From positions 49,418,942-49,482,941 of the forward strand of contig OX381704.1 of assembly GCA_947462335.1 (NCBI GenBank): 64,000 nt of DNA. Direction: 5' to 3'. The DNA is from Harmothoe impar (Eukaryota > Annelida > Polychaeta > Phyllodocida > Polynoidae). Of the stretch, positions 11,771 through 24,273 are shown piece by piece (position 1 is the first letter of the stretch; every line of letters starts with the position of its first letter). The position numbers and the translations under genes are program-made. The notes beneath the pieces are model-generated. The model ran no database searches and was not told the DNA's origin. It saw only the letters and a program-made list of their open reading frames with translations.

Positions 11771-12910
11771 GGAGATGTGACTGAGTCTAATGAGCCATAC
11801 TGTCTGACGGGCCATGACGTCATGCACTGTGGGGGGTGGTCAGGGCCATAGCGCACCAGCACCCTGGGGGGTGGGGATACCTGAAGTGTAGGCTGCCTGA
11901 GGGGGGGGCGCTGCAGGGGGGGGGGGGTGCAGGGGGTGCAGGGGGGGGGGGGGGTTCTGTATGGACATGTGTATGCAACTCATGTATATTATATATGTAC
12001 ATGTATCACAACAACTCTAACTCTATCGGCCAGACCGCTGTAAACAATAATCCAGTTGTCGATTTAGAATAGCCCTCCCTGGTACGTATTGTCTGTCTTA
12101 TTGATACCAAGTATTGTTAAAACCCATGTTACAATGCCACCTATATAGCAGCTGCCCGAGCAGCTCACGCCACACGTATCATATACATGTAGTAACACGT
12201 GTCTCAGGTTTGGGGTGAACGTCTATACCGCGCACCTACAGCATCGTCGCGATAAAGCGCCTGGTTTTGAAAGAGCGCCAGTCATGAATAAGCGCCGGGG
12301 GTATAGGGGCCTCCAAATGTTTTTTCAGCACTAATAGCATGACTTTGAATAAGCGCCTGTCCTGTATAAGCGCCGGGCTAAGAGCCGCTCCAAATTGAAG
12401 AGCGCTCCGGCGCTAAGGGCCCAGTCGGGACTGGAGCTGGTAGCGGCGGCCCACACTGATAAGAGCTGATAAGACTGTTACTAGTCTGTCCCCTGTTTGT
12501 CCCCTATTTGTACCCATCATGGTATGTCTTATCAGTGGGTTTAACCTCAACCAGCGAATTTTAAAATGGCGGAGTCGACCCACTGGGCATAGCTCCAGAT
12601 CCCTATACACGACGGTGCGATATATACCTATATTTCAGCTTTAGAGCTATATCAAGGTGTATCGTGTATACGTTGAAATACACTGTAATATTATTACAGT
12701 TGAAGAGGGGTTCTCTTTGTCCCCATGTCCCTTATTCAATGGCTGTAATACAGTACATGTACTGTGGTGTTTTTCATAACAATACAACGGTATATATGTG
12801 CCTATCGGCGGTATTTAGAAATGCAATATCGCTTCAAATGCAAAAGGAAAACATGACATTTCCTTTTGCAGGGAACTAAAAAAAAAGACCATATATATAA
12901 TATATAAGTA
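11771..12910. other. non-coding; G-runs and AAGCGCC repeats
   Basis: G/C-rich block with several G-runs at 11899-11955. At 12245-12417 the word AAGCGCC or GAGCGC recurs on one strand, resembling the interiors of short pogo-like MITEs, but no paired ends were found. No gene was seen. Confidence 0.35.
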
Positions 12911-13736
12911 CAGTAAAATCTCGTTATAAGGAGCACCTTTTGGCAAGGCCAATTTGCTCCTTGTAACCAACCTTCATTGTAACCGATTTTGGTTACAGCA
13001 AATAGATTTGCTTGGTCCCGATTTCCCCATACATTTTTATAGTAAAGAAACTTGGTTATAACAACGTACTGAAGGAAATTTTTATATTTAGAAATTGAAT
13101 CAACATTTTCTGAAGGTAAATTAATGTGATATACTCTATGAGAGTAGAGACAAAACTGTAATTATTAGAAAACCCATATAGACAGTTCTCTTAGTGATGA
13201 GAGGTAGGAGGAGGGTGCCGGCTGTGGGAGGTGGTTGGCGACAGTAGGGGGTGTAGGACTTCTTTACCAGCCCCCCCCCCCCCTTTGTTCAGATGGGGGA
13301 GGTGGTGGGCGACTGTAAGAAGTATAGGGCTTCTTTACCACCCCCCCCCCTCTGTGCGGCTGTGGGAGGTGGTAAGCGACTGTAGGAGGTGTAGGACTTC
13401 TCTACCAGCCCCCCCCCCCCCCCCCTTTGTGCGGCTGTGGTAGGTGGTGGGCGACTGTAAGAGGTGTAGGACTTCTCTAGCAGCCCCCTCCCCCCTTTGT
13501 GCGACTGTGGGAGGTGTAGGACTTCTTTACCCAGCCATCTGAGTTTTACTCTTACTTCAATAGAAAATAACACCCAGAAAAAATCTCCTCCTTATAAACG
13601 ATTTTTGGCTAGAAATGCTCGTTCTAGCAGGGTTTTTATACTATAGAATAGTATAGAAAAGATTATGGCAAAGCAAATCTGCTCCTTATAACGGTCTGCT
13701 CCTTATAACCGTCCTCCTTATAACGAGATTTCACTG
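12911..13736. mobile_element. pogo/Tigger-like MITE (826 bp)
   Basis: It is bounded by inverted repeats CAGTAAAATCTCGTTATAAGGAG and CTCCTTATAACGAGATTTCACTG and flanked by TA on both sides (12909-12910, 13737-13738). TA duplication and CAGTA...CTCGTTATA ends are the signature of pogo/Tigger elements of the Tc1/mariner group. It has no transposase. About 330 bp of its centre (13205-13545) is a four-unit minisatellite with long C-runs. Confidence 0.85.
13205..13545 (+). repeat. minisatellite inside the pogo-like MITE, about 85-90 bp unit
   Basis: Four units, each with GGAGGTGGT.GGCGACTGTA, AGGTGTAGGACTTCT and then a C-run of 7-16 bases. The last unit is shortened. Open frames here are artefacts of the repeat. 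Confidence 0.8.
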
Positions 13737-14344
13737 TAATACAAGTAGCAGAAAATGTGTAAAGAAAACAATGTCTTCATTGAAATGGTATCTTCAAATG
13801 GCTACTAATATCTAAAAGACAGCATGGCGATCTTCAACTATGTTCTCTTGCTTCTTTGTGTACTCGTTATAAAGTGATACCTCTGAAACAGACCACAGAA
13901 CCCACAGACGTATCTAAGCCGTCTATCTCCACCACCAGTTCCTGATCAGATGACTCTGCTCCAAACTGGTTTATCTCTGCCTCTCCCTGTGTGCTCACCT
14001 CGCCTGTGCCCTTAGATGATGGCCGCGGGTTGAACCCGGCCGACGCAATATCTACATAACTAACAGGGGGACGATGTGCCTATCACGTCGTTAACCGATA
14101 AGCCCGGACATGACGGTCTGTGACGCCATATCAAGGAGGCGATGGGCCGTTTGTTATGACTATCACTCATGCCCCCTATGGCCAGTATGAAACCGATCTA
14201 CAGGAGGGGTTGTACAAATGCTAAGTGTATCAATACTGCTAACTGTCGAAAAAAGAGCGCTTTAATACCAGTCAACCAAGTGTATCAAGTTCTAGACATA
14301 ACTCTTATTGAGACATCCAACTACTATCTGTATCAATCAATACT
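13737..14344. other. non-coding, nothing recognised
   Basis: No repeat, RNA gene or convincing exon was found. Confidence 0.35.
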
Positions 14345-14490
14345 ATCTGTATCATAATAGGAATATTACAAAAGTGAAAAAAATACTTTTGCAAAAGTGA
14401 AAAAAAAAAACAACAATTTCACAAAAGTGAAAAAAATAACTTTTACAAAAATGAAAAAAAAAGTTTTCTTGTTTGAAAAAAACAACAAAA
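14345..14490. repeat. A-rich tandem repeat (ACAAAAGTGAAAAAAA units)
   Basis: Four to five imperfect units of (C/A)AAAAGTGAAAAAAA, about 25-40 bp apart. Simple-sequence origin. Confidence 0.6.
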
Positions 14491-14619
14491 CTTTTCTGAC
14501 CCTTCTGGGCTTTTTCATCAGTTAGCCATAGGGGTAGAAGACAGTATAGAGTTATTTGAGAGTCCTTGATATTACTTTCAATATACAATGCACAGTCTTG
14601 TCTTGTCTATGACTTCATA

Positions 14620-14795
14620 CAGTGGCGGATTTAGAGGGGGGCGGGGGCGCGGGCCCCCTCCTTTTTGCCTGTAGTTAAGAGTTCAATTGTCTTTTTTAGA
14701 CCCCAATTTTGGCCCAAAATAGGGGGTGCGCCCCCTCCTTTTGCCTAGAGAAAGGGGCGCGCCCCCTCCTTTTCCAAATCCTGGATCCGCCACTG
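14620..14795. mobile_element. hAT-like MITE family D, intact (176 bp)
   Basis: It starts CAGTGGCGGATTTAGAGG and ends ATCCTGGATCCGCCACTG. The sequence TCATA flanks it on both sides (14615-14619 and 14796-14800), a clean 5-bp target duplication. The interior is rich in CCCCCTCCTTTTGCCT repeats. No coding capacity. Superfamily assignment is uncertain because a 5-bp duplication is short for hAT. Confidence 0.75.
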
Positions 14796-15449
14796 TCATA
14801 GACTTTATGAATGTTTGTGTACTAATGAGTTTCTGGACAGTCGGTTTAAGTGGACGACTCCGCGACACAGCGGGCTCTTGTCATAGACATCACTTTTCGA
14901 TCTCATCATCTTCAGTTTAATCCTGGAGTTACCAGGTAGCACTCTAGCCGGTGTATGAACATGCATTGCCTTCAAACTGTTGCTGTGGTCACGGAGGTCC
15001 CAGCAGCTGCAGCACCATACAGTCTGTCCACATGCCGGGGTCAGGGGTCACAGGGCCCGGGTTAAAGGTCGTCATGGGTCACTGGTCATGGTCAAGGACT
15101 AACCCCTGGCGCACGTCGCCACTGTGACGTCATATAGCAGAGGGTCAGGGGTCGAGGTGGAGGATGTTATATGTTCTGTTTGGCCAGTGTTAGACCTCAA
15201 GCCTATTGAATGGGTGAACTTGCGTATAGGGTCCCTGTCGTGATGTCAACCAATAGAAAACGGCTATAGGTCCTGCACCTGAAACACTATGAAGAGCTGA
15301 GCAATTGCACACACGCCATATCACATGACTTGATAACAGAGATGTACAGTGATTCTGGGCCCCTTCTGTACTCAATACAATCATGGTTATTTAAACCAAT
15401 TTACCATTTAATTGTTATGACCTATAAACACGTTATGCATGAATGCCAT
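14796..15449. other. non-coding; nuclear-receptor half-site patch
   Basis: From 15038 to 15154 there are several GGGTCA/AGGTC half-sites, including a perfect DR1 (GGGTCA-G-GGGTCA, 15038-15050), a near DR1 at 15142-15154, and a CRE at 15125-15132. No gene was recognised here. Confidence 0.4.
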
Positions 15450-15770
15450 TAGGGAGTGCTCATTTTTTAACAACAGGGGGGGTGGTGGATTTTGGGGGGG
15501 GGGGGTAAAAAATTTGGACCCCTTGACCGGGGGGGGGTAAAAAATTCAGACCCCTCTTGGGGGGGGGGCAAAAAAATTCAACCTGTTTTGAGGGGAAAAG
15601 CCCGCGCGTTACTATGCTACAAAGGGGCGCGAACGCGCGCGATTTTCGGCCTGCCGGGGGGGGGGGGTAAAAAATTTCGACCCCTCAAGAGGGGGGGGTG
15701 AAAAAAATTCGCGCGCTCCGCGCGAAATCTCACCGCCCCCCCCCTGTTGTTAATAAATGAGCACTCCCTT
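15450..15770. mobile_element. MITE family C, copy 1
   Basis: Ends are GGGAGTGCTCATTTTTTAAC and TTAATAAATGAGCACTCCC, flanked by TTA on both sides (a 3-bp duplication). The interior is a palindrome of G-runs, GGTAAAAAATT(T/C) words and a CpG-rich core (GCGCGAACGCGCGCG). Confidence 0.75.
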
Positions 15771-17379
15771 AGTACAATGAAAATGAATCAAAACTAAAAG
15801 GAGGCAACATCAAAAGGCAATTATCGTCTATGGATTCGGAGACACTTTCTTTTAATGAATTTAATTGCAAAAAGAAAGAAGTTATCTATTGTTTTCATTT
15901 GCCCCTTTCTTTTTAAAAATCTAAAAATGAGTATCACCATTTTGACTCGTACTGTACTGTGTCGTTCCTGCCATCAAACCGAGAATTTGCTGTGCGGACA
16001 TCAGGAAAACGATGTCAGGTGACAGAGCAATCCGATAGTCGTTCTCTGGTTCTACTGTGCTCATGGCGTACACGATAATGATGGTCTCATACACAATGAT
16101 TTAATGGTTTCCTATAATTACATCATTGTATAGGGAGATACAGGTGTGTACTTCTTCAGTAGTGTGTTCTGTGCTTCTGTACTTTTGGGTCCCTTTCCTA
16201 TCAATGTACACTGATTTGTCTTTGATTCTTCAAATAAAGGTTACGTGGGATTTACAAAAACAAATAGGAGGACAACTTTCTCAAACGGGGTGGGGGAAAG
16301 CTGAAACACAAGTTTCAATGTCTCGACCTCACCATTTGATGGTGAATACCTGGTTCCCTCCCGTGTTTCTTGGTACATGTAATACCTGTAAAACACACCT
16401 GTCTGGTTAATATACATATATTCATGACACACGTTGCCTGTAGTATAGGTATTGTGTAAGAGTATCATGAGAAGTAATAGAGTCTGGTTTGCACGGACAT
16501 ATTGCATAACATAATTATTTCAAGATTATTGTGTCTGAGATGGGATTTTGAGTTGGTGACGTCTCAAGGTGTTAAACGGTCATATACTGATTGCGAACGT
16601 ATGGACATGCATACAGTAGTGCATGTGTCCGTGAAATCTATATTACAGGTAATATAATAATATCATTGTAGTTTATAAATTTATTCTGTATACTCGGTTG
16701 AAACCCATAGGGTGTATAGAGGAATAGGACCGCTAGGGCTGTAACTCTCTGGTTCCATCTCCTGGGCTGGGGTCCGAGTGTGGACAAGTATTCTATAGTA
16801 TGGGTGAAGCCGGGGGGTGGAGGGGGGGGGGGCAGGGCTGAAGCTGAGTTGGTCAGACTCTGACGTCACAGGTCATGGGTTCACAGAGAGGCCAGGTGAC
16901 GTAAGCTGAGAGGTAAAATGGCGGATAGTGTGTAAGCGCATTACGTTGCTTTGTGCGGGCTGCTAATACTGTGGGTGCCATCTGTAATCGTTATTTAATG
17001 TATTTACTGAACAACACCATCTGAATCAACAGAGTATCCGCCTCAATGGGACCCCAATATAAGGGCTATCTTCATTCACAACCATGGCCATATAACACTC
17101 ATATTAGGGATGTGGCCTGGGTGCCCAGGACCTGATTTTGACTTTAATAGTTGATTATTTGTCATGCACAACAGTGTCATTGTTAGGGGATAGGCCCGTA
17201 ACCTAAATTCAATATGCAATTAAATAATAAGTATATGTATATTATGTGCGAGCGTTAATAGTAACTTTATAAGCGAAAGGTCTCGTCCATTGCATGTATT
17301 ATATTTTTAAATAAATAAGATACAGATTGTACATAATTAAATATAACAAAATAGCAAACATTATTTTCAAATTATGTAT
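15771..17379. other. non-coding, nothing recognised
   Basis: Contains TGACGTCA (16861-16868) and TGACGTAA (16897-16904) close together near a G-run at about 16820-16832. No exon, RNA gene or repeat could be supported. Confidence 0.35.
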
Positions 17380-19739
17380 TTTATTCTTCTTCTCTCTCTT
17401 ATAGATCACTCTGGGTCCATAAATACAAACAATAGTTTTACAAACCTGAGTGAATACATCCAAGAACACATACAACGCATGTCCTCCAAGTAACAAAATA
17501 CCAAGGCGTATATAATCCCATTGGCATTGGCCTGACATCAACCATATACACTATCGTACAACACATGGAATAGCACACACACAATGTATGCACTACATTT
17601 TCGCACAATCAGCTCAAAGAACTCCCAATGTTGTAAAAGAAGGTAAATATTATATTACAGATGGAAACTCAAACCATAATGGCATAAGTCATGCATCTTT
17701 CTTTAAATGTAAGTTAGCATTATAGTGTATGCTTTGTGATGTCAGACATTAAAGTATAATGCTCAGGATTTCATCCATTGTTCATGTAGGCCTAGTCAAA
17801 ATATATTCCCTCTGACAAGCTCATGGTTGATTCCTTATACTCCAGCCCAATACACAGCGAGACCATTTTTAAGGATAATAATAGTAGGCCTACGATGTAT
17901 TTAATTCTACAAGTCAAGAAGGACAACCTCACTATAAAGATTAGGAATCTAAGTTGACAGATTTCCGAATTGTTTGTCGTTAACTTTAAAATGTGTAATA
18001 ACTTGAAGTATCCCAGTCTTCCTCTCTCAATTCGAACATTAACACGTGAGCAGTAAAGAATGTCGAATGCCCTAAATCTCAAGACTTACATGAACCCACA
18101 AGATATACCTGTACATATGTATACTAAGCATCAACCATAATAACTTTGTCAGATGCCATGTCATGTTTTCTATTCTTTTATCGGACAAATGTCCACCTCG
18201 CGTTATCATGTAAGCACCTTCTTGGTATTAAATACTCAAAAACAAGCAACATCTCAATCATTGTCATTTCTTCTAAAAGCATGGGCGGCAACCCATCATT
18301 GAACACCAGGCTTCTATAAGTAAGTGAGATCCCGTTGCCATGGATACATAATATAAGCGGTTCCATGGCAACCAATATACCTCCTGTCGGCAGGTAGACA
18401 ACAAGCATCACGCGGTATGGTCCAACCTCTCAGATTCCTTCCACAACAATAGCAAACAATCAATGGCTGGTCATTTTAAGCTGTTTGAACAAACTAATAA
18501 TTACACTGCAACAAAAATAATTACAAAAAGAAATTCAATATTGTCCCATTCCAAACAAGTCTTGGAAAAAAGGTATCACCTCAATATAACATACATGGAT
18601 AATTAATATAAACCCTGATGACTACACTAAATTGGATTGATTTTTACATGAATATCTATATCAAGATAATATTATATTTACAGGCAATTATTCTTTTTTG
18701 ATATTGAATGGAGCTGTGTACTCAGTCCTGGTTTATCCTTGGATACTCTTAGTCTCAGACAGAGTGGGTGGGCAATTTTAAAACGTAGTTACAGTTAATG
18801 TCTTCAGTAGGTTGTGGCAAGTGTTCTTACATATTAAATCAATGCCTAAGCTTGTAGATTCATGTCGGACGGGGGACTAGTTTGATTACAAAATATAACG
18901 TTCTCTTGGCTTCGAGCCATTGGCTGCGATTTAGAATCAGTGGCTAGTTATTTTAAACTGTCTCAAGGAACTGCCATCAGAATTGGTAATTGGTGATGTA
19001 CAGGACACCTCTCGCACCCATAGCCTGACTGGATGAAACCTGTAGAGTTATGCAACACCCACCGGAAGAAATCGCTATAGGCTTTACTAGGCCACGTACA
19101 TTATAAGCAGTAGCCAGACACGGAGGACAAGTTCTATATACTACTACCTCAGCATATTAGGTGTAATGGTGGATGTCCGTGCCCTCTTGGAGAGTGGACA
19201 GGCTTTAGTATAACGATACCTCGTGTTTGGCCGCACATACATAATAAGGTGTGTCTAGCGATGTTATTTATAATTAATGCAGTTGTCACACTATCACTTA
19301 TCATCTGATTATGCTTTAAAATAGATGGTTTACGGGGAAACAGACCGTTATAGGTGTCATTGTTTGTGGATTGGGGTCATATAAACTGTGACTGGCGGTC
19401 ATTACATGACGAGTCTCACATAGAAAGATTTAAAGTAAACCAGGTTGTGCATATTAAGATAGATTAGTTTTTACCAATTAAAATCTCCATTCACTATGAA
19501 AATATCCACAGGTTCAGTCACACTGTAAGCTGTGCCCGGCAGCTGCGGCCTCTGATCTATGTACAAATATGTATAACATTATAACAGAACTTGTATACAC
19601 ACACGCACCCACTTGGTCCTAGCACACACTCTATAAACAGTTCACCATTCGCACTTTAGTCTCTGTACCAGCGCGTCACCTGTAATGTCTCATAGCCACC
19701 TGCGGCTATCGGGTGACTACAGCCGTCCCAGCTCACCGC
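17380..19739 (-). other. possible 3' UTR / 3' flank of the bZIP gene
   Basis: On the minus strand this lies directly downstream of the bZIP stop codon. It is AT-rich, has no G/C homopolymers and no recognisable transposons, unlike everything around it, which is what a long conserved 3' UTR would look like. A minus-strand AATAAA occurs at 17385-17380. No cDNA evidence is available, so the extent is a guess. Confidence 0.3.
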
Positions 19740-20822
19740 TCACATCCGGTTGTAGAGCATGTAGTGCAGTTTGGCTGTTTCGTTCTTCAGGATGGCCACT
19801 TGCGCGCGCAGTTTTAAGTTCTCTTGCTCGAGGAAGGCCGCGCGCAGCGCGATCTCTTCCTCTTTGGCGCGTCGCGCGTCCCGTGACCGTTTGGCGGCTT
19901 CGTTGTTCTTCCGGCGCCGTTCCCAGTAGGCCTCGTCCTTCCGTTCGTCAGGTACAGCGATAACTTTCTTGTCTCCTCCTGAGCCGCTGCCGCCACACCC
20001 GCGACCTCCGGACGCGCCGTTGTGCATGCCAGACAGACCGCCGTCGCTGCTGTCGTCGTCGCCACCGGAAGTGTAGCCGCCGGAAGTCGGGGGCCCGGTG
20101 AGTGGGGCGGGTGAGAGGGGTGAGAGAGGTGCATGTCCGGTGGGGCGGCCGTCGCGCGCCTCCATGCGGCGCTTCTTCTGCTGGAGGTACTGGCCGATGG
20201 GGGAGGAGAAGGAGATGGCACTGTCGAACAGGTTGGCTGCCGGCATGCCGGGGGTGGGGCCTGACGGGCTGTAGCCGTACATGCCTTGTGACGCGGCCGC
20301 TGCCGCTAATTGTGAGTACATGCTCGGGAGCGGCTCGAACGGGTACATCTTGAACGGCCGTGTGCCGGTTGGCGACAAACCAGGCGACGACCCTGGATGG
20401 CTGTTGTTATTGTTGTTATTGGAAGTGGAGGTCGGCGACGCCAACGACGTGGGCACGGGTGAGCAGTCGATGGCATGGCCTGTGGGGCTGGCGGTGGTGG
20501 CGGGGGAGGAGCGCGGCGTGCTGCCCACGCTGCCTCCTCCTCCCCCCGCGCTGCCCGGGCTCAGCTCAGGAGACGCTCGCGGGCTGCGGCCGGCGTAGCG
20601 GCGCGGGCTGTAACTGCCGCCCCTGCTGCTGAAGCCCGACCCGGGAGCCGGCCGTTTCCGTGGCGACATGATACCGGAATCGTCGGCGTCGGAGGAGACG
20701 GCGGACGGCGGTCGGTCGGCGCGCATGTCCACGTCCGACGTGAAGCTATGCACGGGGCTAGGCGGTTTGCTGTCGTACGGCTTGGCCGACAGGTCCAGTG
20801 CCCCCTCGGTGAGGGCAGTCAT
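19740..20822 (-). CDS. PAR/CES-2/NFIL3-like bZIP transcription factor
   Basis: Nuclear DNA-binding protein of the PAR-bZIP group (HLF/TEF/DBP, NFIL3, nematode CES-2, insect Giant). The bZIP is at the C-terminus, residues about 295-360 of 360. [20 protein letters not shown] is the basic region, followed by four leucines at exact 7-residue spacing (L331, L338, L345, L352). The protein ends 8 residues later with MLYNRM. The N-terminus has ALDLS (residues 8-12), resembling the PxDLS CtBP-binding motif of Giant-type repressors. The middle is low complexity (Ser/Pro/Gly, poly-Asn, short poly-Ala). I start at ATG 20822. The frame is open upstream, but a good 3' splice acceptor (pyrimidine tract then AG at 20880-20879) means the upstream hydrophobic residues are intron. 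Exon 20878-20823 is 5' UTR unless an upstream exon continues the frame. One coding exon behind a 5' intron resembles NFIL3 architecture. The closest family member cannot be settled by eye. Confidence 0.93.
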   Translation of the reverse strand: MTALTEGALDLSAKPYDSKPPSPVHSFTSDVDMRADRPPSAVSSDADDSGIMSPRKRPAPGSGFSSRGGSYSPRRYAGRSPRASPELSPGSAGGGGGSVGSTPRSSPATTASPTGHAIDCSPVPTSLASPTSTSNNNNNNSHPGSSPGLSPTGTRPFKMYPFEPLPSMYSQLAAAAASQGMYGYSPSGPTPGMPAANLFDSAISFSSPIGQYLQQKKRRMEARDGRPTGHAPLSPLSPAPLTGPPTSGGYTSGGDDDSSDGGLSGMHNGASGGRGCGGSGSGGDKKVIAVPDERKDEAYWERRRKNNEAAKRSRDARRAKEEEIALRAAFLEQENLKLRAQVAILKNETAKLHYMLYNRM

Positions 20823-20878
20823 GGTGGTGTATGGTGGGTCAGCTGGTCGGGTCCTGATGACGTCGGAGACAGCTACTC

Positions 20879-20893
20879 CTAGAATAGAAATAG
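20879..20893 (-). other. 3' splice acceptor of the bZIP coding exon
   Basis: On the minus strand a pyrimidine-rich CTATTTCTATTCT is followed by AG, placing the exon start at 20878. It explains why the ORF extension above ATG 20822 into a hydrophobic leader should not be believed. Confidence 0.65.
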
Positions 20894-22207
20894 ATGTGGA
20901 AATTAGCAACAGTTTTACTAACAGGGAGAGTTCCAATCATTGCCCGAAGGCACGGCTTATATAACACACTGTTCGTACATTTTAATTCATAATATCAAAA
21001 CCGAAATAGCGGATATACTGTACTCAGCTCGTAAGTTAGTTTTTTTATTTGCATTTACCGGTATGTAAACTATGTATACATGAAGTGCCGTGGCAACGCT
21101 CCATTCAAGACCTCCCCCCCCCCCCCCCGCCCCACGGTTCTTAACGCGTTAACACCTGCACAATCAACTTGCTAGGGACGCTCATTTATTGTCAGAAAGG
21201 GGTTGGCTGTGTGAGGGGACTGGAGTGATGATAAGATTGACTAACTGCATCACGAGTGCATGTAGAGGGGCAGAAGGGGGGGGGGGGGGTGGAAGCGAGA
21301 GGTGGCGCCACCTGAGCGAATTCCACGTCTTCTCCTCGGTACGGATATGTGATACAAACCTGAAAAACAGAGGGGTAGGAAGCAAATCTTCATGGGGGGG
21401 GGGGGGGAGGGGGGGGTATCGGATTTTAAGTATGGTAATGTGTATACACACCTGTATTGGAATTGTGTAACAAAAGTAGTTTTAGCGCTATTTAATTCTG
21501 ATTGGGGCCCAATCAACTCTGCCACCACTTTTTCCTATGTTGGACAGGAACGATTTGGGAAATGTGTATAGGGTCATAGGATCTTGGCAATTTTCTTTTT
21601 TTTTGGGGGGGGGCAAACATATTCGCCCCCCCCCCCTTCTGTAATTGGGAAAGGGCGCCCCCCTCCCCCCCCCCCCTATGCCACTGAAGAACCCCTCCAA
21701 GAGGAATACCTCCGGGGATGCCTCAATTAGTACCTGTCTCCCCCATCTCAATATCTATGTACAGGTACAAAGACCCGTCGCTACCAAGGAATAGTGAAGC
21801 TTAATAGCCTAAGGTAGAGGGACGAAACTAAAAAAAAACACGTCCTGCTCAGGCTGTAGCTACCGCTTGAATGAGGAAATGTTGGCATTCCTTCTATTAT
21901 GACATTATAGCATTGTGTTACCATAGATACAGGGCACAGGGTAGCAACCTGGTTGCTAGTTACTGTGTGTTGCTTGGGGACCTTGGTTACCAACTTGTTG
22001 TTGATAGATTAGGCTCCTGGGCTTTGTTTTCGTTGAAGTGGGGCTAAAAATGAGCGGTTTCATCCATTGGGACTCATCAGGCTACTGGTGTAGTGTATAT
22101 GTTGGACACACGGGGTGTTTAACAGGGATGTCACTACTTAATAGCCTAAGGTTAACAACTGGAACGTCTACCTCTCCAGTAACCAGGCAGTGGTCTCACG
22201 CTCTTAC
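20894..22207. other. probable 5' intron or flank of the bZIP gene, with repeat debris
   Basis: Contains C- and G-runs (21115-21129, 21277-21290, 21396-21418, 21604-21680) in decayed G-rich MITEs. The segment at 21495-21690 resembles that at 3005-3165. No exon could be recognised. Confidence 0.35.
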
Positions 22208-22215
22208 TTACGTAA
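22208..22215. promoter_or_regulatory. TTACGTAA PAR-bZIP core site (predicted)
   Basis: Palindromic TTACGTAA, the PAR-bZIP/NFIL3 core, flanked by C and G. It is the first of nine such sites up to 26808, upstream of the bZIP gene. Confidence 0.4.
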
Positions 22216-22643
22216 GGTGGGACAGAAGTAATTACTTAGCAGTACACCGTGGTACTGACGTCCGTCTCGCGTTACCTGTGTTATCGACAGTTGTAGGTAT
22301 CTAGCCTCTCATAAAACGGTGAGTCATTACGAGAGCAGCTCGAGCAGAGCTTGAATTTACCTAATCCAAAGTCAATTAGATTTCCTACTTCCTGCAGCTG
22401 CGTTAAGTTATGTTTAATATGTAGGTGTATATACCGAGACCCCACGGCGACATGTCACGACAACGTGATGGGCATAAAATCTCTTCACTGAGGAATTCAT
22501 TAAGTTATGTGAAGAGGATATACCGCATAGATAATCAATGTTAAACGTTACTCTGACCAGCAACTAACATCTCTATTTTTCTGACCTCACGTATATGTAG
22601 CATGATACATGTAGATAACTCCGTCTCCACAAGGGATGGCTAA

Positions 22644-23058
22644 GGCCAAAAAAAATAAAAGGTGTGTTTCAGGCAACCCGACCCTAGTTTCAAAAAAGGG
22701 CCGACCCTAGCATTTTTTTCCGATTTTGGAGAATTTTTTTTTTTTTTTTTTGCAAAATATTCATATTTTTCGGAAATTTTAGCAATTTTTTGGTCAGGAA
22801 GGACAGCTCAATGCCTAATTAACTGTCCAGCCTCAGGAAATTGCTTATCAACAAGAATGTCCAATAATTTCATGGCATTCCTAGTTATAGTAAGAATCGG
22901 TGAGTCGTCTTAAAGACCCGCGAGTCGATATGGCAGTCCGCGACTCATCCAAGGTACCTCCAACATTCAAAAAAAAAAAAAAAAAAAAAAAAAAATCCGA
23001 CCTACCTACCCTAAATTTTTGGACCATGTTGCCTGAAACACACCTTTTTTTTTTGGCC
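22644..23058. mobile_element. MITE family F, copy 1 (415 bp)
   Basis: Inverted ends GGCCAAAAAAAATAAAAGGTGTGTTTCAGGCAAC and its complement, flanked by TAA on both sides. The interior has T and A homopolymers. It shares ends with the element at 28436-29276. Confidence 0.8.
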
Positions 23059-23490
23059 TAAGTATTGGTATATATGTGTTCAATAACAATCTGCTATTGA
23101 TTACGAATCTGAAATTATGTATTAGTGGGCGATCACAAGGCGGTAAGATAATGAGAGGTATAATTCTGTTGTTAGACGCCATATTGGTCAGCCCCACCTG
23201 TTGCTGAAGCGATTCCAGCTGAGTCGACACTAATCAAAGACTATGAACACTGACGATACCAGACTCTAGGGTAAACTGTGGCAGTTGTTAAGGGTGGGTT
23301 CTTTTTGAGCAGCTATACGGCGGGTGGTCGGTAAGGCGGCGGCACAATGTTGCCGCATACCATACAACACACGTGATCTGAGGCCAGCCACCTACTGACC
23401 CGCCGCTCACCCCGGCTTTTTCCAGAATCGGACCCAGCCAACTGACGCAACCTCTCACCATGGCCGCGTGGCCCGCAAGGCAGCGCAACG

Positions 23491-23557
23491 TGACGTAAGG
23501 TGACGTGAGGCTGCGGGCTGGCCGCTGCCTGCTAAGCTGACGTAAGCCGTGACGTAA
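23491..23557. promoter_or_regulatory. cluster of TGACGTAA sites
   Basis: TGACGTAA at 23491, 23538 and 23550 and the variant TGACGTGA at 23501, all in one orientation within 67 bp of GC-rich DNA. These are hybrid CRE/PAR sites. It may be an enhancer or alternative promoter of the bZIP gene. Confidence 0.45.
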
Positions 23558-24273
23558 GTCTGGGTCTGGGTCTCCATGTCCCCTGGCGGGCAGCCAGCGA
23601 AACACAGGTAAAGCACGCCTGGACCGGCCCGGGACTACACCTGAACTCCTGTTATTGGGATCCAGGCTCGGGGATCGAGATTCGGTACTAAATCAGAGAG
23701 AGCCTCTGGCCCAGATATAGAATGACCCCCGCCCCTAGCCATCTATTAAAAGGAAACAAGAGATGTATATTTACGCCATGGGTATCATAAATCTCGAAGA
23801 AAACACCCCTAGGCGGCCTATTCATTGTAGTGTTGTGAGATGGTTTGTATACTTTCACTTTCTCCAGGTATCTCACATTTATTTGTGTGGTGCCATGGAC
23901 CCCTCCCTGCGTTCTACTCACAGCCTATACATTAACCTGGTGCATTTGAAAGGCATATCGCTTTCTCTTAAATATCAACAAAGAAATGTATTTTTTTCGC
24001 ATTATTGTGTGATTTAATCCCATTGCTGATTTGGACCCCGAACCATGGCATGGCATCATGGGCTGTTGTCAATTCGATAAAAAAAATATTCCCATTTCTC
24101 CCCACATTTGATAGAAACGTCTCAATACATGCGACTTTGTAAAAGGTAGAATAGGGCAACCTGTAATACATTTTCAGAGCCTAAAGAGCCCTAGACAGTT
24201 TCCATAGCCTGGTTTACAGAACACAATCGCCGTTAGCCCTGTGGTTAGGTAGGCATACGTCAATACGGTATTC

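Noticed and set aside
20823..20936. Hydrophobic N-terminal extension of the bZIP frame that looks like a signal peptide
   Set aside because: It lies beyond a good 3' splice acceptor (AG at 20880-20879), and a secreted bZIP factor makes no sense. ATG 20822 is preferred.
19814..20964. Several overlapping open frames on both strands across the bZIP exon
   Set aside because: They are by-products of the GC-rich coding exon; only the frame with the bZIP domain has recognisable content.
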